A DNA stretch of 64,000 bases from an uncultured Clostridia bacterium (GTDB taxonomy: Bacteria; Bacillota; Clostridia; Christensenellales; HGM11417), in the NCBI GenBank assembly GCA_944332455.1, contig CALVJY010000001.1, positions 62,001 through 126,000 on the forward strand. The letters run 5' to 3'. Both the position numbers and the translations under genes were made by a program. The notes under the pieces are model-generated. The model did not search any database, was not told the DNA's origin, and saw only the letters and a program-made list of their open reading frames with translations. This document shows, piece after piece, positions 16,905-25,184 of the stretch (within the stretch, counting starts at the first letter, position 1; the number at the start of each line of letters is the position of its first letter).

Positions 16905-16972
16905 GCCATGGGACCGGCCCTGCAAAGAAATTTTTTTTCAAAGACTTACTTTCCCCTCTTTCGGAGATCGAT

Positions 16973-17917
16973 ATGAGTTATCCTTTCAAAACCGTACCCG
17001 TCATCAAGAACTACATCTGGGGCGGCCGCAAGCTGGCCGAGGTCTACGGCCGGAGATCTTCCGACCCCGTGCTGGCCGAAAGCTGGGAGCTTTCGGTCCA
17101 TCGGGACGGGCCCTCCCGCATCGCGGGCGGGGACTTCGACGGCCGGCTGCTGTCCGAAGTGCTGGCCGAACATCCCGAATTTTTGGGAGCGCGGGCCGAG
17201 CTGCCCATTCTGGTCAAGCTGATCGACTCGGCCGACAACCTTTCGGTGCAGGTCCACCCCGACGACGCCTATGCCCGGGCCCACGAGGGCGACAACGGCA
17301 AGACCGAAATGTGGTATATCCTGGACGCGGAGCCGGGCTGCGGCATCTACTGCGGGCTGAAGCGGGCGCTCACCCGGGAGGAACTGGCCGCCAGGGTCGC
17401 GGATCAGACCATCGAAGAGGCCCTGAACTTCATCCCGGTCCAAAAAGGGGACTGTTACCTGATCGAGGCCGGTACCCTGCACGCCATCGGCAGGGGGCTG
17501 ACCCTCTGCGAGATCCAGGAAAACAGCAACGTCACCTACCGGGTGTACGACTACGGCCGGGTGGGCAAGGACGGAAAGCCCCGGGAACTGCACGTCCGGA
17601 AGGCCCTGGAAGTGGCCAGCCTTTCGGCCTTTTCCGATCCCACCGGGAAATATCCCCCCCAGCAGACCGAATGGGGTACCCTGACCCTTCTGACGGACTG
17701 CCCCTACTTCAAGACCTCGAAGGCGGTCACCTCGGACGAGGCCTTTCTGACCGCCCCCGAGGAGAGTTTTCTGGCCCTGCACATCCTCGCCGGCGAGGGC
17801 GTGCTGGCCTCCCCCGAGCTCAGCCAGCCCTTCAAAAAGGGCGACACCTTCTTCCTCCCCGCGGGCGTGGGATTCGTGCTCCCCGCCGGCACGGAGGCCC
17901 TGCTGATCACGGCCTGA
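16973..17917 (+). CDS. manA: Mannose-6-phosphate isomerase, class I
   Basis: A 314-residue cupin enzyme that interconverts mannose 6-phosphate and fructose 6-phosphate in the cytoplasm. Visible zinc-site motifs are QVHPDD (about 84-89), with the metal-binding Gln and His, KTEMWYIL (about 102-109) with the Glu, and EAGTLHAIG (about 163-171) with the last His. The length matches the short Firmicutes form. ATG at 16973 follows GGAGATCGAT. It stands alone between the pilus operon and the convergent HTH-ARH gene. Its 3' untranslated region carries three 28-bp repeats before the terminator. Confidence 0.93.
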   Translation: MSYPFKTVPVIKNYIWGGRKLAEVYGRRSSDPVLAESWELSVHRDGPSRIAGGDFDGRLLSEVLAEHPEFLGARAELPILVKLIDSADNLSVQVHPDDAYARAHEGDNGKTEMWYILDAEPGCGIYCGLKRALTREELAARVADQTIEEALNFIPVQKGDCYLIEAGTLHAIGRGLTLCEIQENSNVTYRVYDYGRVGKDGKPRELHVRKALEVASLSAFSDPTGKYPPQQTEWGTLTLLTDCPYFKTSKAVTSDEAFLTAPEESFLALHILAGEGVLASPELSQPFKKGDTFFLPAGVGFVLPAGTEALLITA

Positions 17918-18018
17918 AAGACGAGCAACAGCGGGGACAGACGGTGTGTAAAGACCAATTCTTTTCATAAAAAAGCTGACTGAATTGCGGCGTTTCCTTC
18001 TGCTTTGACTCCCGTTGA

Positions 18019-18102
18019 AAATTGTATGCCGTTCGGATGTTCTTGCAAATTATATGCTGTTCGGCTGTTCTTGCAAATTATATGCCGTTCGGCTGTTCTT
18101 GC
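18019..18102. repeat. Three tandem 28-bp repeats
   Basis: Units 18019-18046, 18047-18074 and 18075-18102 differ at only a few positions and abut without spacers, so this is not a CRISPR array. Read on the minus strand, adjacent units place TTGCAA 16 bases from TATAAT or TACAAT, a promoter-like spacing. The array lies between the manA stop codon and the terminator at 18105. Confidence 0.9.
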
Positions 18103-18104
18103 GC

Positions 18105-18140
18105 AAAAGACCGGAAGCCCTCGGGCTGTCCGGTCTTTTT
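18105..18140 (+). terminator. Rho-independent terminator of manA
   Basis: AAAAGACCGGA (18105-18115) pairs with TCCGGTCTTTT (18129-18139), with an inner AGCCC/GGGCT stem, followed by T residues. Confidence 0.85.
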
Positions 18141-18233
18141 CTATCTTTCCTTCTTCTCCATCGGGTTCAAAGACCTCTCCGGGCGGCCGCGGCTGCGGAG
18201 GCCACCGTTCCGGCTTTGCAAGCGGAGCGGCCT

Positions 18234-19805
18234 CTACCGGGGCGGCATCTGCGCCATGGTGAGCCTGACGCGGTCGGCGATGCTGACGCTGCCGACGCCG
18301 AACAAGGTCGTGTGCAGCGTGTCCCCGACCGGCCTTCTCCATTCCGCCGGGATCCCCCTCAGCCCCCGCGCCATTCCGATCACCGAGCCCACGGTGGCCC
18401 CGTTGCAGTCGGTGTCGAAGCCGGTCTCCACCGCCATGCAGACCGAGCGGCCGAAATCTCCGCCGCCATAGAGCAGCGCGGCCGCCACGATCATGGCGTT
18501 GGGGATGACATGGCACCACCCGTGCTCCGTGTACTCGTCAAAGCGGCTGTGGATCATGCCGAAGACCTCGGCCTGCGGCGCCCCGCGGCCAAAGGCGTCC
18601 AGCACCGCGTTCAGCCCTTCGGCCAGCCTGGAGGTCCGCGGGATCTGGGCCAGTCCGCAGCGGACGACGGTTTCGAGGTCTCCGACGGCAGCGGCCGCCG
18701 CCAGCATGGCCGCCGCGAACATCTCGCCGTAGATCCCGTTCTTGACGTGGGAGATCGAGGCGTCCCTTCGGGCCATCTCCGCCGCCGACTCGGGATCCCC
18801 GGGATTGATGTAGCCGAAGTAGTCTCCCCGGATCTGCGCCCCGATCCACTCCCGGTAGGGATTCTGGAAGAGCGCGGACTGTGGGGGCGCATAGCCCTTG
18901 ATAAAGTTGCAGTAGGCCACCCGCTCGGCCGTGCAGTAGGCCTCCTTGTTCTGGTATTTCAGCCAGGCCGCCGCGACGTCGGCGGGCGTGAACGCCCTGC
19001 CGCAGGTGCGGACGACCTCCTGCGCCAGCACGACGTAGTTTGTGTCGTCGTCCGAGGGCATCCCGTCGATCTCGTCTGCGTAGCACCGTTCCGCAAAGGG
19101 ATAGGAAAACCTGCCGAGCAGCGCCTCGGTCAGATCGCTCCGCAGGATATAGCGGCGCAGCGGCAGGTTGCCGGTGGCCCGCAGAAAGGGGATCATTTCG
19201 TTGGAGCGGATCCCCTCCACCGTCTTTCCCAACAGGCAGCCGCAGATCCGGCCCATCCAGGCGCCGCGGATCTTGCTTTCGGAGGGCGCGCAGGGCCGGA
19301 CCACGGGACCTTCGGGCCGGAGCTGACGGATCTCCTCGGGATCGTTCGGTTCCCGGTAGGGATAGTCCGCTCTCTGCTCCGCGCCGATGACCGTCTCGAA
19401 CAGCACGTCCGCCAGCTTTTTCTTGATCTCTCCCTTGGGCAGCTTCGACACGGCGGCGAACACCTCCCCGTACCGCTCGATCTCCAGCCCTTCCTCCGAA
19501 CTCTGGCAGAATTCGGTCTGCAGGGCGGAAGCATAGAATTCCCAATCCGGAAGATCCTGCCAGCGGGGCCGGAGCCCCTCCCGGCCGGAAGTCTCCGAGG
19601 TCCTCCTGTCCCGGCCCAGGATCAGCTCGTCCAGCGACACGCCGAAATGATCGGCGATCTCCACCAGCTTTTTCAGTTCGGGCAGGGCGCGGCCGCTCTC
19701 CCATTTCTGGACGGCCTGCTGCGAGACCCCGAAGCGCTCCGAAAACTCTTCCTGGGTCCATTTCGCTTCGGTCCGAAGTCTTTGGATACTCTTGCTCAGA
19801 TTCAT
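18234..19805 (-). CDS. XRE-type HTH fused to ADP-ribosylglycohydrolase
   Basis: A 523-residue fusion. Residues about 4-62 form a Cro/C1-type helix-turn-helix (RLRTEAKWTQEEFSERFGVS, WESGRALPE). A linker (about 65-165) is of unknown fold. Residues about 180-523 are an ADP-ribosylglycohydrolase (DraG/ARH) domain: GAWMGRICGCLLGKTVEG, DGMPSDDDTNYVV with the first metal aspartates, and ETGFDTDCNGATVGSVIG with the second set. ARH enzymes remove ADP-ribose from proteins, nucleic acids or small molecules. The HTH suggests the protein binds DNA, possibly its own promoter. It has its own promoter at 19829. ATG at 19805 has GGAGG at the expected distance. Confidence 0.85.
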   Translation of the reverse strand: MNLSKSIQRLRTEAKWTQEEFSERFGVSQQAVQKWESGRALPELKKLVEIADHFGVSLDELILGRDRRTSETSGREGLRPRWQDLPDWEFYASALQTEFCQSSEEGLEIERYGEVFAAVSKLPKGEIKKKLADVLFETVIGAEQRADYPYREPNDPEEIRQLRPEGPVVRPCAPSESKIRGAWMGRICGCLLGKTVEGIRSNEMIPFLRATGNLPLRRYILRSDLTEALLGRFSYPFAERCYADEIDGMPSDDDTNYVVLAQEVVRTCGRAFTPADVAAAWLKYQNKEAYCTAERVAYCNFIKGYAPPQSALFQNPYREWIGAQIRGDYFGYINPGDPESAAEMARRDASISHVKNGIYGEMFAAAMLAAAAAVGDLETVVRCGLAQIPRTSRLAEGLNAVLDAFGRGAPQAEVFGMIHSRFDEYTEHGWCHVIPNAMIVAAALLYGGGDFGRSVCMAVETGFDTDCNGATVGSVIGMARGLRGIPAEWRRPVGDTLHTTLFGVGSVSIADRVRLTMAQMPPR

Positions 19806-19828
19806 GCGACGCCTCCTTTTCTCCTCCT

Positions 19829-19857
19829 ATTGTATCACAGCCCGGAGAAAAAGACAA
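19829..19857 (-). promoter_or_regulatory. Promoter of the HTH-ARH gene
   Basis: On the minus strand TTGTCT (19857-19852), a 17-base spacer and TACAAT (19834-19829), followed closely by the AGGAGG of the ribosome-binding site. A leader this short would be convenient for autorepression by the HTH domain. Confidence 0.75.
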
Positions 19858-20086
19858 GAAACCCGGGATTGTTTTTTTCACACCCGGCGGTTGTCTCCGG
19901 CAAGACCGGACCCGGCTGAGGACGGCTGCCGGGTCTTCTCCGGAAGCCGGACGATCCCGAAAAGAGGGCCTCACGTCGAAACGGGCAGACAAAATGCCGG
20001 TCGCCCCGGAGCAGCGCACCGCCTCTTGCAGGACGCCGCAGCCCCCATCAGGCGCGGATCCCCTCTTTGGAGCCGGCAACACATGG
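19858..20086. other. Intergenic region, no gene seen
   Basis: About 230 GC-rich bases between the HTH-ARH promoter and the ribosomal terminator. No gene, RNA or repeat was recognised. Confidence 0.4.
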
Positions 20087-20125
20087 AAAAAGGACCGGAA
20101 AAGCTAAGCTTTCCGGTCCTTTTTG
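20087..20125 (-). terminator. Bidirectional terminator after rplL
   Basis: AAAAAGGACCGGAAAAGC pairs with GCTTTCCGGTCCTTTTT across a short loop. On the minus strand it follows the rplL stop by about 20 bases and ends in a T-run. The plus strand also has a T-run. Confidence 0.9.
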
Positions 20126-20142
20126 ATGGCTTTCAGCCGTAA

Positions 20143-20520
20143 TTACTTCATCTCGACGGTGGCGCCGGCCTCTTTCAGCTTGGCAACCATCTTCTCGGCC
20201 TCGTCCTTGGGCAGGCCTTCCTTCACGGTGCCGTTGGACTCGACCAGGTTCTTGGCCTCGACCAGGCCCAGACCGGTCAGCTCGCGGACGGCCTTGATGA
20301 CGTTGATCTTGCTGGCGCCGGGATCCTTCAGGACGACGGCGAACTCGGTCTGCTCCTCGGCAGCGGGAGCGGCGGCAGCGCCGGCAGCGGGAGCGGCAGC
20401 CACGGCCACGGGGGCGGCGGCGGAGACGCCGAACTCTTCCTCCAGCGCTTTGACCAGCTCGGAGAGCTCCAGCACGGTCAGACCCTTGATCTCTTCGATA
20501 AACTTTTGAATATCAGCCAT
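20143..20520 (-). CDS. rplL: 50S ribosomal protein L7/L12
   Basis: A 125-residue stalk protein of the large ribosomal subunit that recruits translation GTPases. It has an N-terminal dimerisation helix pair (residues 1-30, [20 protein letters not shown]), an Ala/Pro-rich hinge (about 33-53), and a globular C-terminal domain with the factor-binding [12 protein letters not shown] helix. It is the last gene of the rplJ-rplL unit. L7/L12 dimers bind the C-terminal helix of L10 encoded just upstream. Confidence 0.98.
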   Translation of the reverse strand: MADIQKFIEEIKGLTVLELSELVKALEEEFGVSAAAPVAVAAAPAAGAAAAPAAEEQTEFAVVLKDPGASKINVIKAVRELTGLGLVEAKNLVESNGTVKEGLPKDEAEKMVAKLKEAGATVEMK

Positions 20521-20598
20521 TTCAGTGTTCCTCCAAAAAAATCTTATTTTGTGTTTGCCGCCCGGAAAGAGCGCGGCTCCTCTGCCCGAACCGGGCGA

Positions 20599-21141
20599 TC
20601 ATTCGCTGGCCTTTTTGTCGGCTACGGCCTTGACGGCGTAGACGAAACTGCGCAGCGTGGCGGCCAGCACGCCCACAAACCCGGAGATCGGGGCGTTCAT
20701 GCTGCCCAGCATCTTGGCCAGCAGCACTTCCTTGGAAGGCATGTCCGCCAGCGCCTTGACCATGTTGGCGTCCGCAAAGGCGCCGTCCACAAAGCCGCAC
20801 TTGGCTTCGATCTTGCCGTTCAGCTTCTTGTTGGCCTCGGCCACGACCTTGGCGGCGCTGACTTCGTCGGCCTCGCAGAAGGCCACCGACGTGGTGCCGT
20901 TCAAAAACTCGTCGAACGCGGTCTGACCGATCTCGTTGAAGGCCCGCTTGATCAGGGTGTTCTTGTGGACCTTGTACTCCACGCCGGCCTTGCGGAACTG
21001 GTTGCGGAGCTCGGTGTCCTCGGCCACGGTCAGGCCCTTGTAGCTGACGATGATGACCGATTTGCAGGTCTTGAATTTTTCCACCAAAGAGGCGACCACA
21101 TCCTGCTTGGCCAGTTTTGCCTTTGACATATGTTCTGCCAT
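20599..21141 (-). CDS. rplJ: 50S ribosomal protein L10
   Basis: A 180-residue L10, the base of the L7/L12 stalk. The N-terminal part (SYKGLTVAEDTELRNQFRKA, KNTLIKRA) binds 23S rRNA together with L11, and the C-terminal helix (about 140-180) holds L7/L12 dimers. The ATG at 21141 has AAGGAGGTG at the right distance. The gene follows its own promoter and an L10 leader with an attenuator. In Firmicutes excess L10-L12 complex binds this leader and represses the operon. Confidence 0.98.
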   Translation of the reverse strand: MAEHMSKAKLAKQDVVASLVEKFKTCKSVIIVSYKGLTVAEDTELRNQFRKAGVEYKVHKNTLIKRAFNEIGQTAFDEFLNGTTSVAFCEADEVSAAKVVAEANKKLNGKIEAKCGFVDGAFADANMVKALADMPSKEVLLAKMLGSMNAPISGFVGVLAATLRSFVYAVKAVADKKASE

Positions 21142-21181
21142 TTCTTCACCTCCTTGTCAAAGTCCGGAAAACTCCGGCAAT

Positions 21182-21320
21182 AAAAAAGCTCTGTGCCAAA
21201 GCACGGCACAGAGCTACAGATCTTCGAAAAAAAATCCGTTCGTTCATGTACCTCGGCCGGCGGAGATCGCTTACGCCGCAGGGCGGCACCGGCTGTCTTT
21301 GGAACATTTCTCGTTTATGC
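21182..21320 (-). ncRNA. Ribosomal protein L10 leader with attenuator
   Basis: The minus-strand leader between the promoter (21327-21355) and rplJ ends in an 11-bp hairpin (AGCTCTGTGCC at 21187-21197 with its complement at 21205-21215) followed by six T, a terminator 40 bases before the start codon. The position and layout match the L10 leader family known to mediate autoregulation by L10-L12. I identified it by context and the terminator; the kink-turn was not modelled. Confidence 0.75.
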
Positions 21321-21326
21321 GTCTCT

Positions 21327-21355
21327 ATTATACCCGATTTTTCCGGGTATGTCAA
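21327..21355 (-). promoter_or_regulatory. Consensus sigma-A promoter of rplJ-rplL
   Basis: On the minus strand a perfect TTGACA (21355-21350), a 17-base spacer and a perfect TATAAT (21332-21327). Confidence 0.95.
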
Positions 21356-21360
21356 GCGAT

Positions 21361-21388
21361 TTAAGGCAGCACCGCGAAGATCGCGCAC
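21361..21388 (+). repeat. End remnant of the dispersed repeat
   Basis: TAAGGCAGCACCGC followed by GAAGAT and alternating pyrimidine-purine steps matches one end of the 41391-41571 element over about 28 bases, then similarity stops. It lies between rplA and the rplJ promoter. Confidence 0.6.
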
Positions 21389-21418
21389 GCCGCCCTCAGG
21401 CAGTCTCGGAAAAGAGCC

Positions 21419-22102
21419 TTAGTAGCGGTAGTTGACCCGGATGCCGGGGCCCATGGTCGAGGAGACGGCCACGCTCTTGATGTAGGTGCCCTTGGCCGCC
21501 GAGGGTTTGGCCTTGACGATGGCCTCCATCAGCGCGTTGAAGTTCTCGGTGATCTTTTCGGGACCGAAGCTCTTCTTGCCGATGGGGCAGTGGATGATGG
21601 CCGTCTTGTCCAGCCTGTACTCCACCTTACCGGCTTTGACGTCGCTGACCGCTTTGGCCACGTCCATGGTCACCGTGCCGGACTTGGGGTTGGGCATCAG
21701 ACCCTTGGGGCCGAGCATCTTACCGATGCGGCCGACCAGACCCATCATGTCGGGAGTGGTGATGCAGACGTCAAAGTCGAACCAGTTGCCCTGGATCTTG
21801 GCGATCATGTCCTCGGCGCCCACATAGTCAGCGCCGGCCGCCTGGGCCTCGTCGGCCTTTTCGCCCTTGGCGATGACCAGCACGCGGACCTTTTTGCCGG
21901 TGCCGTTGGGCAGCACGACCACGCCGCGGACCTGCTGGTCGGCATGGCGGGGATCCACGCCCAGACGGACGTGCAGCTCCAACGTTTCGTCGAACTTGGC
22001 CTTGGCGGTGTCGATGGCCAGCTTGACGGCCTCGTCGGTCTCATACAGCTTGCCGCTCTCGATCTGCTTCTGGCTGTCGATATATTTCTTTCCGTGTTTC
22101 AT
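21419..22102 (-). CDS. rplA: 50S ribosomal protein L1
   Basis: A 227-residue L1, which binds 23S rRNA at the mobile L1 stalk and helps release deacylated tRNA. It has the family signature around [19 protein letters not shown] (about 127-145) and the usual N-terminal [11 protein letters not shown]. Its length is normal. It follows rplK by about 70 bases on the same strand with AGGAGG before the ATG, and no terminator is visible between rplA and the rplJ promoter. Confidence 0.98.
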   Translation of the reverse strand: MKHGKKYIDSQKQIESGKLYETDEAVKLAIDTAKAKFDETLELHVRLGVDPRHADQQVRGVVVLPNGTGKKVRVLVIAKGEKADEAQAAGADYVGAEDMIAKIQGNWFDFDVCITTPDMMGLVGRIGKMLGPKGLMPNPKSGTVTMDVAKAVSDVKAGKVEYRLDKTAIIHCPIGKKSFGPEKITENFNALMEAIVKAKPSAAKGTYIKSVAVSSTMGPGIRVNYRY

Positions 22103-22171
22103 GAATAGACCTCCTGTGGTTCAAGCGAATAAAATTCTCCCACGCAAAATGTTGGTTTGTCTTACGGCGCC

Positions 22172-22597
22172 TCAGTCGACCACCGTCACGCCCATGCTCC
22201 GCGCCGTTCCGGCCACCATGCTCATGGCGGCTTCCAAAGAGGCAGCGTTCAGATCGGGCATTTTGAGCTTGGCGATCTCCTCCACCTGGGCCTTGGTGAT
22301 CTTGGCCACCTTGTCCTTGTTGGGCTTGGCCGAGCCGCTTTCGATCTTGCAGGCCCGTTTGATCAGCACCGGCGCCGGGGGCGTCTTTAAGATAAACGTG
22401 AAAGATCTGTCCTGATAGATGGTGATCACCACGGGGATGATCAGCCCTGCCTGGTCCGCGGTCTTGGCGTTGAATTCCTTGGTGAACCCGGGAATGTTGA
22501 TGCCGTGCGGGCCGAGGGTGGAACCTACGGGCGGGCCCGGCGTCGCTTTGCCTGCGGGCAGTTGCAACTTGACGATCGCAGTCACTTTTTTCGCCAT
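22172..22597 (-). CDS. rplK: 50S ribosomal protein L11
   Basis: A 141-residue L11 of the GTPase-associated centre; it binds 23S rRNA with L10 and is needed for RelA-type stringent signalling. The N-terminal [20 protein letters not shown] and the C-terminal [10 protein letters not shown] are typical. The ATG at 22597 follows AGGAGG. A terminator-like hairpin lies between nusG and this gene, so rplK-rplA may be partly uncoupled from the upstream genes. Confidence 0.98.
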   Translation of the reverse strand: MAKKVTAIVKLQLPAGKATPGPPVGSTLGPHGINIPGFTKEFNAKTADQAGLIIPVVITIYQDRSFTFILKTPPAPVLIKRACKIESGSAKPNKDKVAKITKAQVEEIAKLKMPDLNAASLEAAMSMVAGTARSMGVTVVD

Positions 22598-22658
22598 TGT
22601 TTTGTCCTCCTAGATTGTGGTCCTTAGCGGAGCATTTGCAAATTTACTCCTCCCACCG

Positions 22659-22682
22659 AAAAAAAACGGGGTGACCCCCGAT
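22659..22682 (-). terminator. Attenuator-like terminator between nusG and rplK
   Basis: On the minus strand CGGGG and CCCCG form a stem around a short GTCA loop, followed by eight T. It sits 30 bases after the nusG stop codon and about 60 bases before rplK. Confidence 0.7.
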
Positions 22683-22710
22683 TTTTTACCTTTTGCCGTA
22701 TGGCCGGATC

Positions 22711-23274
22711 TCAGTTTTCGCCGGAATCCAGCCCGCCGGCCATTTTTTCGAATTGCACAAACTCCAGATCCACCGGCGTCTGGCGGCCGAACATCGAGAC
22801 CATGACTTTGGCCTTCTGGTTTTTCAGGTCGATCTCCTCCACCGTGCCCACATAGTTTTCCAGCGGGCCGGAGACCACCCGAACGGTGTCTCCGATGGTA
22901 AAGTTGACTTCCTTGACCGTCTTTTCCAGCTGCATCCGCCGGACTTCCTCGTCGGTCAGGGGAAGGGGTCTCCCCCCCGGTCCCACGAACCCGGTCACGC
23001 CGCGGGTGTTGGTCACCATGTACCAGATGTGATTGGTGTAGATCAGCTTGATAAAGACGTAGCAGGGCAGCAGCTTTCTGGTCACCACCTTGCGCTTGCC
23101 GTTCTTTTCCTCGATGGTCTGTTCAGTCAGGATCTGGATGTCGGTGATGTAGTCCTCCAGGCTGTTGTTCTCCACCAGTTTTTCCAGGCTGTCCTTGACC
23201 ATGTTTTCATAGCCGGAATAGGTATGCAGCACATACCACTTGGCCTGTTCCTTCGTCTCCATAGTCTCGCTCAC
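22711..23274 (-). CDS. nusG: Transcription termination/antitermination protein NusG
   Basis: A 187-residue NusG with the NGN domain (about 10-115; WYVLHTYSGYENMVKDSLEK, LLPCYVFIK, RGVTGFVGPGGRP) and a C-terminal KOW domain (about 135-180; IGDTVRVVSGPLENYVGTVE). It binds RNA polymerase and couples transcription to translation or termination. I place the start at GTG 23274, one base after the secE stop region; an in-frame ATG at 23262 is possible. No strong ribosome-binding site is seen, which fits translational coupling to secE. Confidence 0.96.
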   Translation of the reverse strand: MSETMETKEQAKWYVLHTYSGYENMVKDSLEKLVENNSLEDYITDIQILTEQTIEEKNGKRKVVTRKLLPCYVFIKLIYTNHIWYMVTNTRGVTGFVGPGGRPLPLTDEEVRRMQLEKTVKEVNFTIGDTVRVVSGPLENYVGTVEEIDLKNQKAKVMVSMFGRQTPVDLEFVQFEKMAGGLDSGEN

Positions 23275-23275
23275 G

Positions 23276-23512
23276 TCAGGCGGTCACCAAAGACACCAGC
23301 CAGCCAAGCAGGGAGTCGACGCCCGTGATGAGCACCAGAAAGACCAGCACCACGGCGATGACCACACCGAGCTGTTTGAGCGTGGTGCCGAAGGTCGGCC
23401 AGGTCACCTTTTTCAGTTCGGAAAAGATTTCCTTGATCTTCCGCCCCATCCGCTTGAAGATATTTGGTTTTTTTGCCGCGTTCTTCTTGGCAGCGGCCTG
23501 TGTTTCCGCCAT
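23276..23512 (-). CDS. secE: Preprotein translocase subunit SecE
   Basis: A 78-residue single-pass SecE. A basic amphipathic helix (RMGRKIKEIFSELKKVTWPT, about 22-41) is followed by one membrane segment (about 48-72). SecE clamps SecY in the general secretion channel. The ATG at 23512 begins MAETQAAAKKN; the frame is open further upstream but without protein-like composition. The order rpmG-secE-nusG is the standard one. Confidence 0.95.
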   Translation of the reverse strand: MAETQAAAKKNAAKKPNIFKRMGRKIKEIFSELKKVTWPTFGTTLKQLGVVIAVVLVFLVLITGVDSLLGWLVSLVTA

Positions 23513-23601
23513 GTGGATACCTCCGTCGCCGGCTTGTCCGGCACAAAGCGCCCCCCTTCGGGACGCCCCTCGGAACTGAATTTCCGAAAGGTCAAAAGAA
23601 C

Positions 23602-23751
23602 TTACTTGGACTCCTTGTGGATGGTGTGCTTCTTGCAGAATCTGCAGTACTTGGACAGCTCCATCCGGTCCGGATCGTTCTTTTTGTTCTTCATGGTGTC
23701 GTAATTTCTCTGCTTGCACTCGGTGCAGGCAAACGTGATCTTGGTACGCAT
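23602..23751 (-). CDS. rpmG: 50S ribosomal protein L33
   Basis: A 49-residue L33 that starts [17 protein letters not shown] and ends [11 protein letters not shown]. Two CxxC pairs (residues 9-12 and 36-39) form the zinc site of the cysteine-containing type. It is the first gene of the rpmG-secE-nusG unit, 90 bases ahead of secE. There is no tRNA-Trp in that gap, unlike in some relatives. GGAAAGG precedes the start. Confidence 0.95.
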   Translation of the reverse strand: MRTKITFACTECKQRNYDTMKNKKNDPDRMELSKYCRFCKKHTIHKESK

Positions 23752-23803
23752 GAGTCAAAAGATCCTTTCCAAAAAATTAACACCCCTTTCGAGATGCTAT
23801 AAC

Positions 23804-23833
23804 ATTGTACCATATCCCGCCCCGGTTTGTCAA
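23804..23833 (-). promoter_or_regulatory. Promoter of rpmG-secE-nusG
   Basis: On the minus strand TTGACA (23833-23828), an 18-base spacer and TACAAT (23809-23804) with the extended -10 TGG. Confidence 0.85.
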
Positions 23834-24028
23834 CCCATTGGGAAGGTCTTTTCCGTAAAATTTGGACAAATCTCCGATTATTTTTTCAAAATCCGCAAAA
23901 AATCCCCCGCCGGGCGGCCGTTTCCTCTTTTCCGGCAGGAAACGCTCCTCCCCCTCTGCCGCGCGGCACGGCCTCCGTTTCGGCCCTGATGCTCTCCCCG
24001 TCCCCCCGGGGACGCGGCAGCGGCGGGG

Positions 24029-25099
24029 CTAGACCAGCAGCTGGACGTTCTGGTACAGCTTTTCAAAGGTCTTTAAGATCTGCACCCGGGAGTCTCCCAG
24101 AAAAGAGATGCCCAGGCGCATCTTTTCCAGCCCTCCGACCTCGGGGAAGCGGATGCGGACCACCACTTCCACCTTCTGAAACAGGTCGAACCAGTTCTTG
24201 CCCGAGAGGGCGCGCAGGCGGTGCCCCGAGGGCAGGAGCATTTCCGGAAAGTCGGCCTGCAAATATTTGTCCTCCCCGGCCTCCATGATCCGGAACCATC
24301 CCGAAAACAGTACGGTCTCCTCCTCCAGCCCGGCGCGGGCCTTCAGCACCTCGGCCCGGATGGGGGCCCGAAGCAGAGCGGACAGGGTGGCCGGGGTGTC
24401 CCCCAGCAGAAAGAGGGAAAAGCCGAAACACTCCTCCCCCGCGTTGTAAAAGCTGAACACGTAGGGCCGGTCCGGGCGCAGCCGTCCCCCGAAACTGCCC
24501 TCGATCAGGCGGTGACGGACGGGCTCGGCCTTCCACTTGGCGCTCCGGAAAAAATAGTCGGCCGTAAAGCCGGGAAAGGAGGTCCGCTCGTCGAAGCGGG
24601 CCCTGGCGAAGGCGGGATCCAGCCCCAGCAGCTTGAGGATCTGGACCAGCCTGGCCTCCTCGGAGGGATAGCGGCGGGTGAAGACCTTGAAGTCCTCGGG
24701 CTTGTCGAAACAGGGCGTCCAGAATTCCGGATCGGCGGGCTGTTTTTCAAAGCCGAAGGCGGCGTGCGAAACGTAATCGCTCTCGGCCCCCACGTCCGAA
24801 AAGCTGAGGCAGAGCACGTTGCTGTCGATGAGGGAAAACCGCAGGCAGGTCCCCCGCTGCGGCAGAAAGACCTGCGAGGCCGACTTGAGCTCTTTTAAGC
24901 TGGTGCCCTCCAGATTTTTGTCCAGGATGTACAGCCAGCCGTCCTCCTCCCTGCCGGCCACCGCGAAGGAGAGGTCGCACTCCCACTCGTAGCAGGGCTC
25001 ATAGCCCAGAAGGGACAGATCTCTGAGCAGGTTTTCCAGCACCGCGGAGGTGCGCTTTTCGCCCTTCCAAAGGGCCACGCCGCCGGAATAGATCCCCAA
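24029..25099 (-). CDS. Hypothetical protein, 356 residues, TTG start
   Basis: A soluble protein that I do not recognise. The start is TTG at 25099 (MGIYSGGVALWKGEKR), chosen because AGGAGG lies exactly eight bases upstream and the upstream frame is low-complexity. The protein is rich in Phe, Leu and aromatic pairs, with alternating beta-like stretches and no membrane segment. The middle (about 140-260) has several Phe/Trp/Tyr-rich motifs (YFFRSAKWKAEP). It is monocistronic, behind a consensus promoter. It could be a two-domain cytoplasmic sensor, but no motif supports a specific function. Confidence 0.7.
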   Translation of the reverse strand: MGIYSGGVALWKGEKRTSAVLENLLRDLSLLGYEPCYEWECDLSFAVAGREEDGWLYILDKNLEGTSLKELKSASQVFLPQRGTCLRFSLIDSNVLCLSFSDVGAESDYVSHAAFGFEKQPADPEFWTPCFDKPEDFKVFTRRYPSEEARLVQILKLLGLDPAFARARFDERTSFPGFTADYFFRSAKWKAEPVRHRLIEGSFGGRLRPDRPYVFSFYNAGEECFGFSLFLLGDTPATLSALLRAPIRAEVLKARAGLEEETVLFSGWFRIMEAGEDKYLQADFPEMLLPSGHRLRALSGKNWFDLFQKVEVVVRIRFPEVGGLEKMRLGISFLGDSRVQILKTFEKLYQNVQLLV

Positions 25100-25184
25100 T
25101 CTTCTGTCCTCCTTTCCCCCGCGGGGTTTTTTCGGATTTGTCCGCCGCCCTGTCAGAGCGGCGGGACCTTTCTTCTTTTTCCTT

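Noticed and set aside
18019..18102. Tandem 28-bp units resembling a short CRISPR array.
   Set aside because: The units abut with no spacers and no cas gene is near.
18015..19919. A long open frame antisense to the HTH-ARH gene, and similar long antisense frames at 25574-27550, 48543-50834 and 14987-16579.
   Set aside because: In high-GC DNA the strand opposite a real gene stays open for long distances; these frames lack ribosome-binding sites and protein-like composition, while the opposite strand encodes recognisable domains.
23513..23601. A tRNA-Trp gene between rpmG and secE, as in some Firmicutes.
   Set aside because: No acceptor stem, anticodon loop or T-arm consensus is present.
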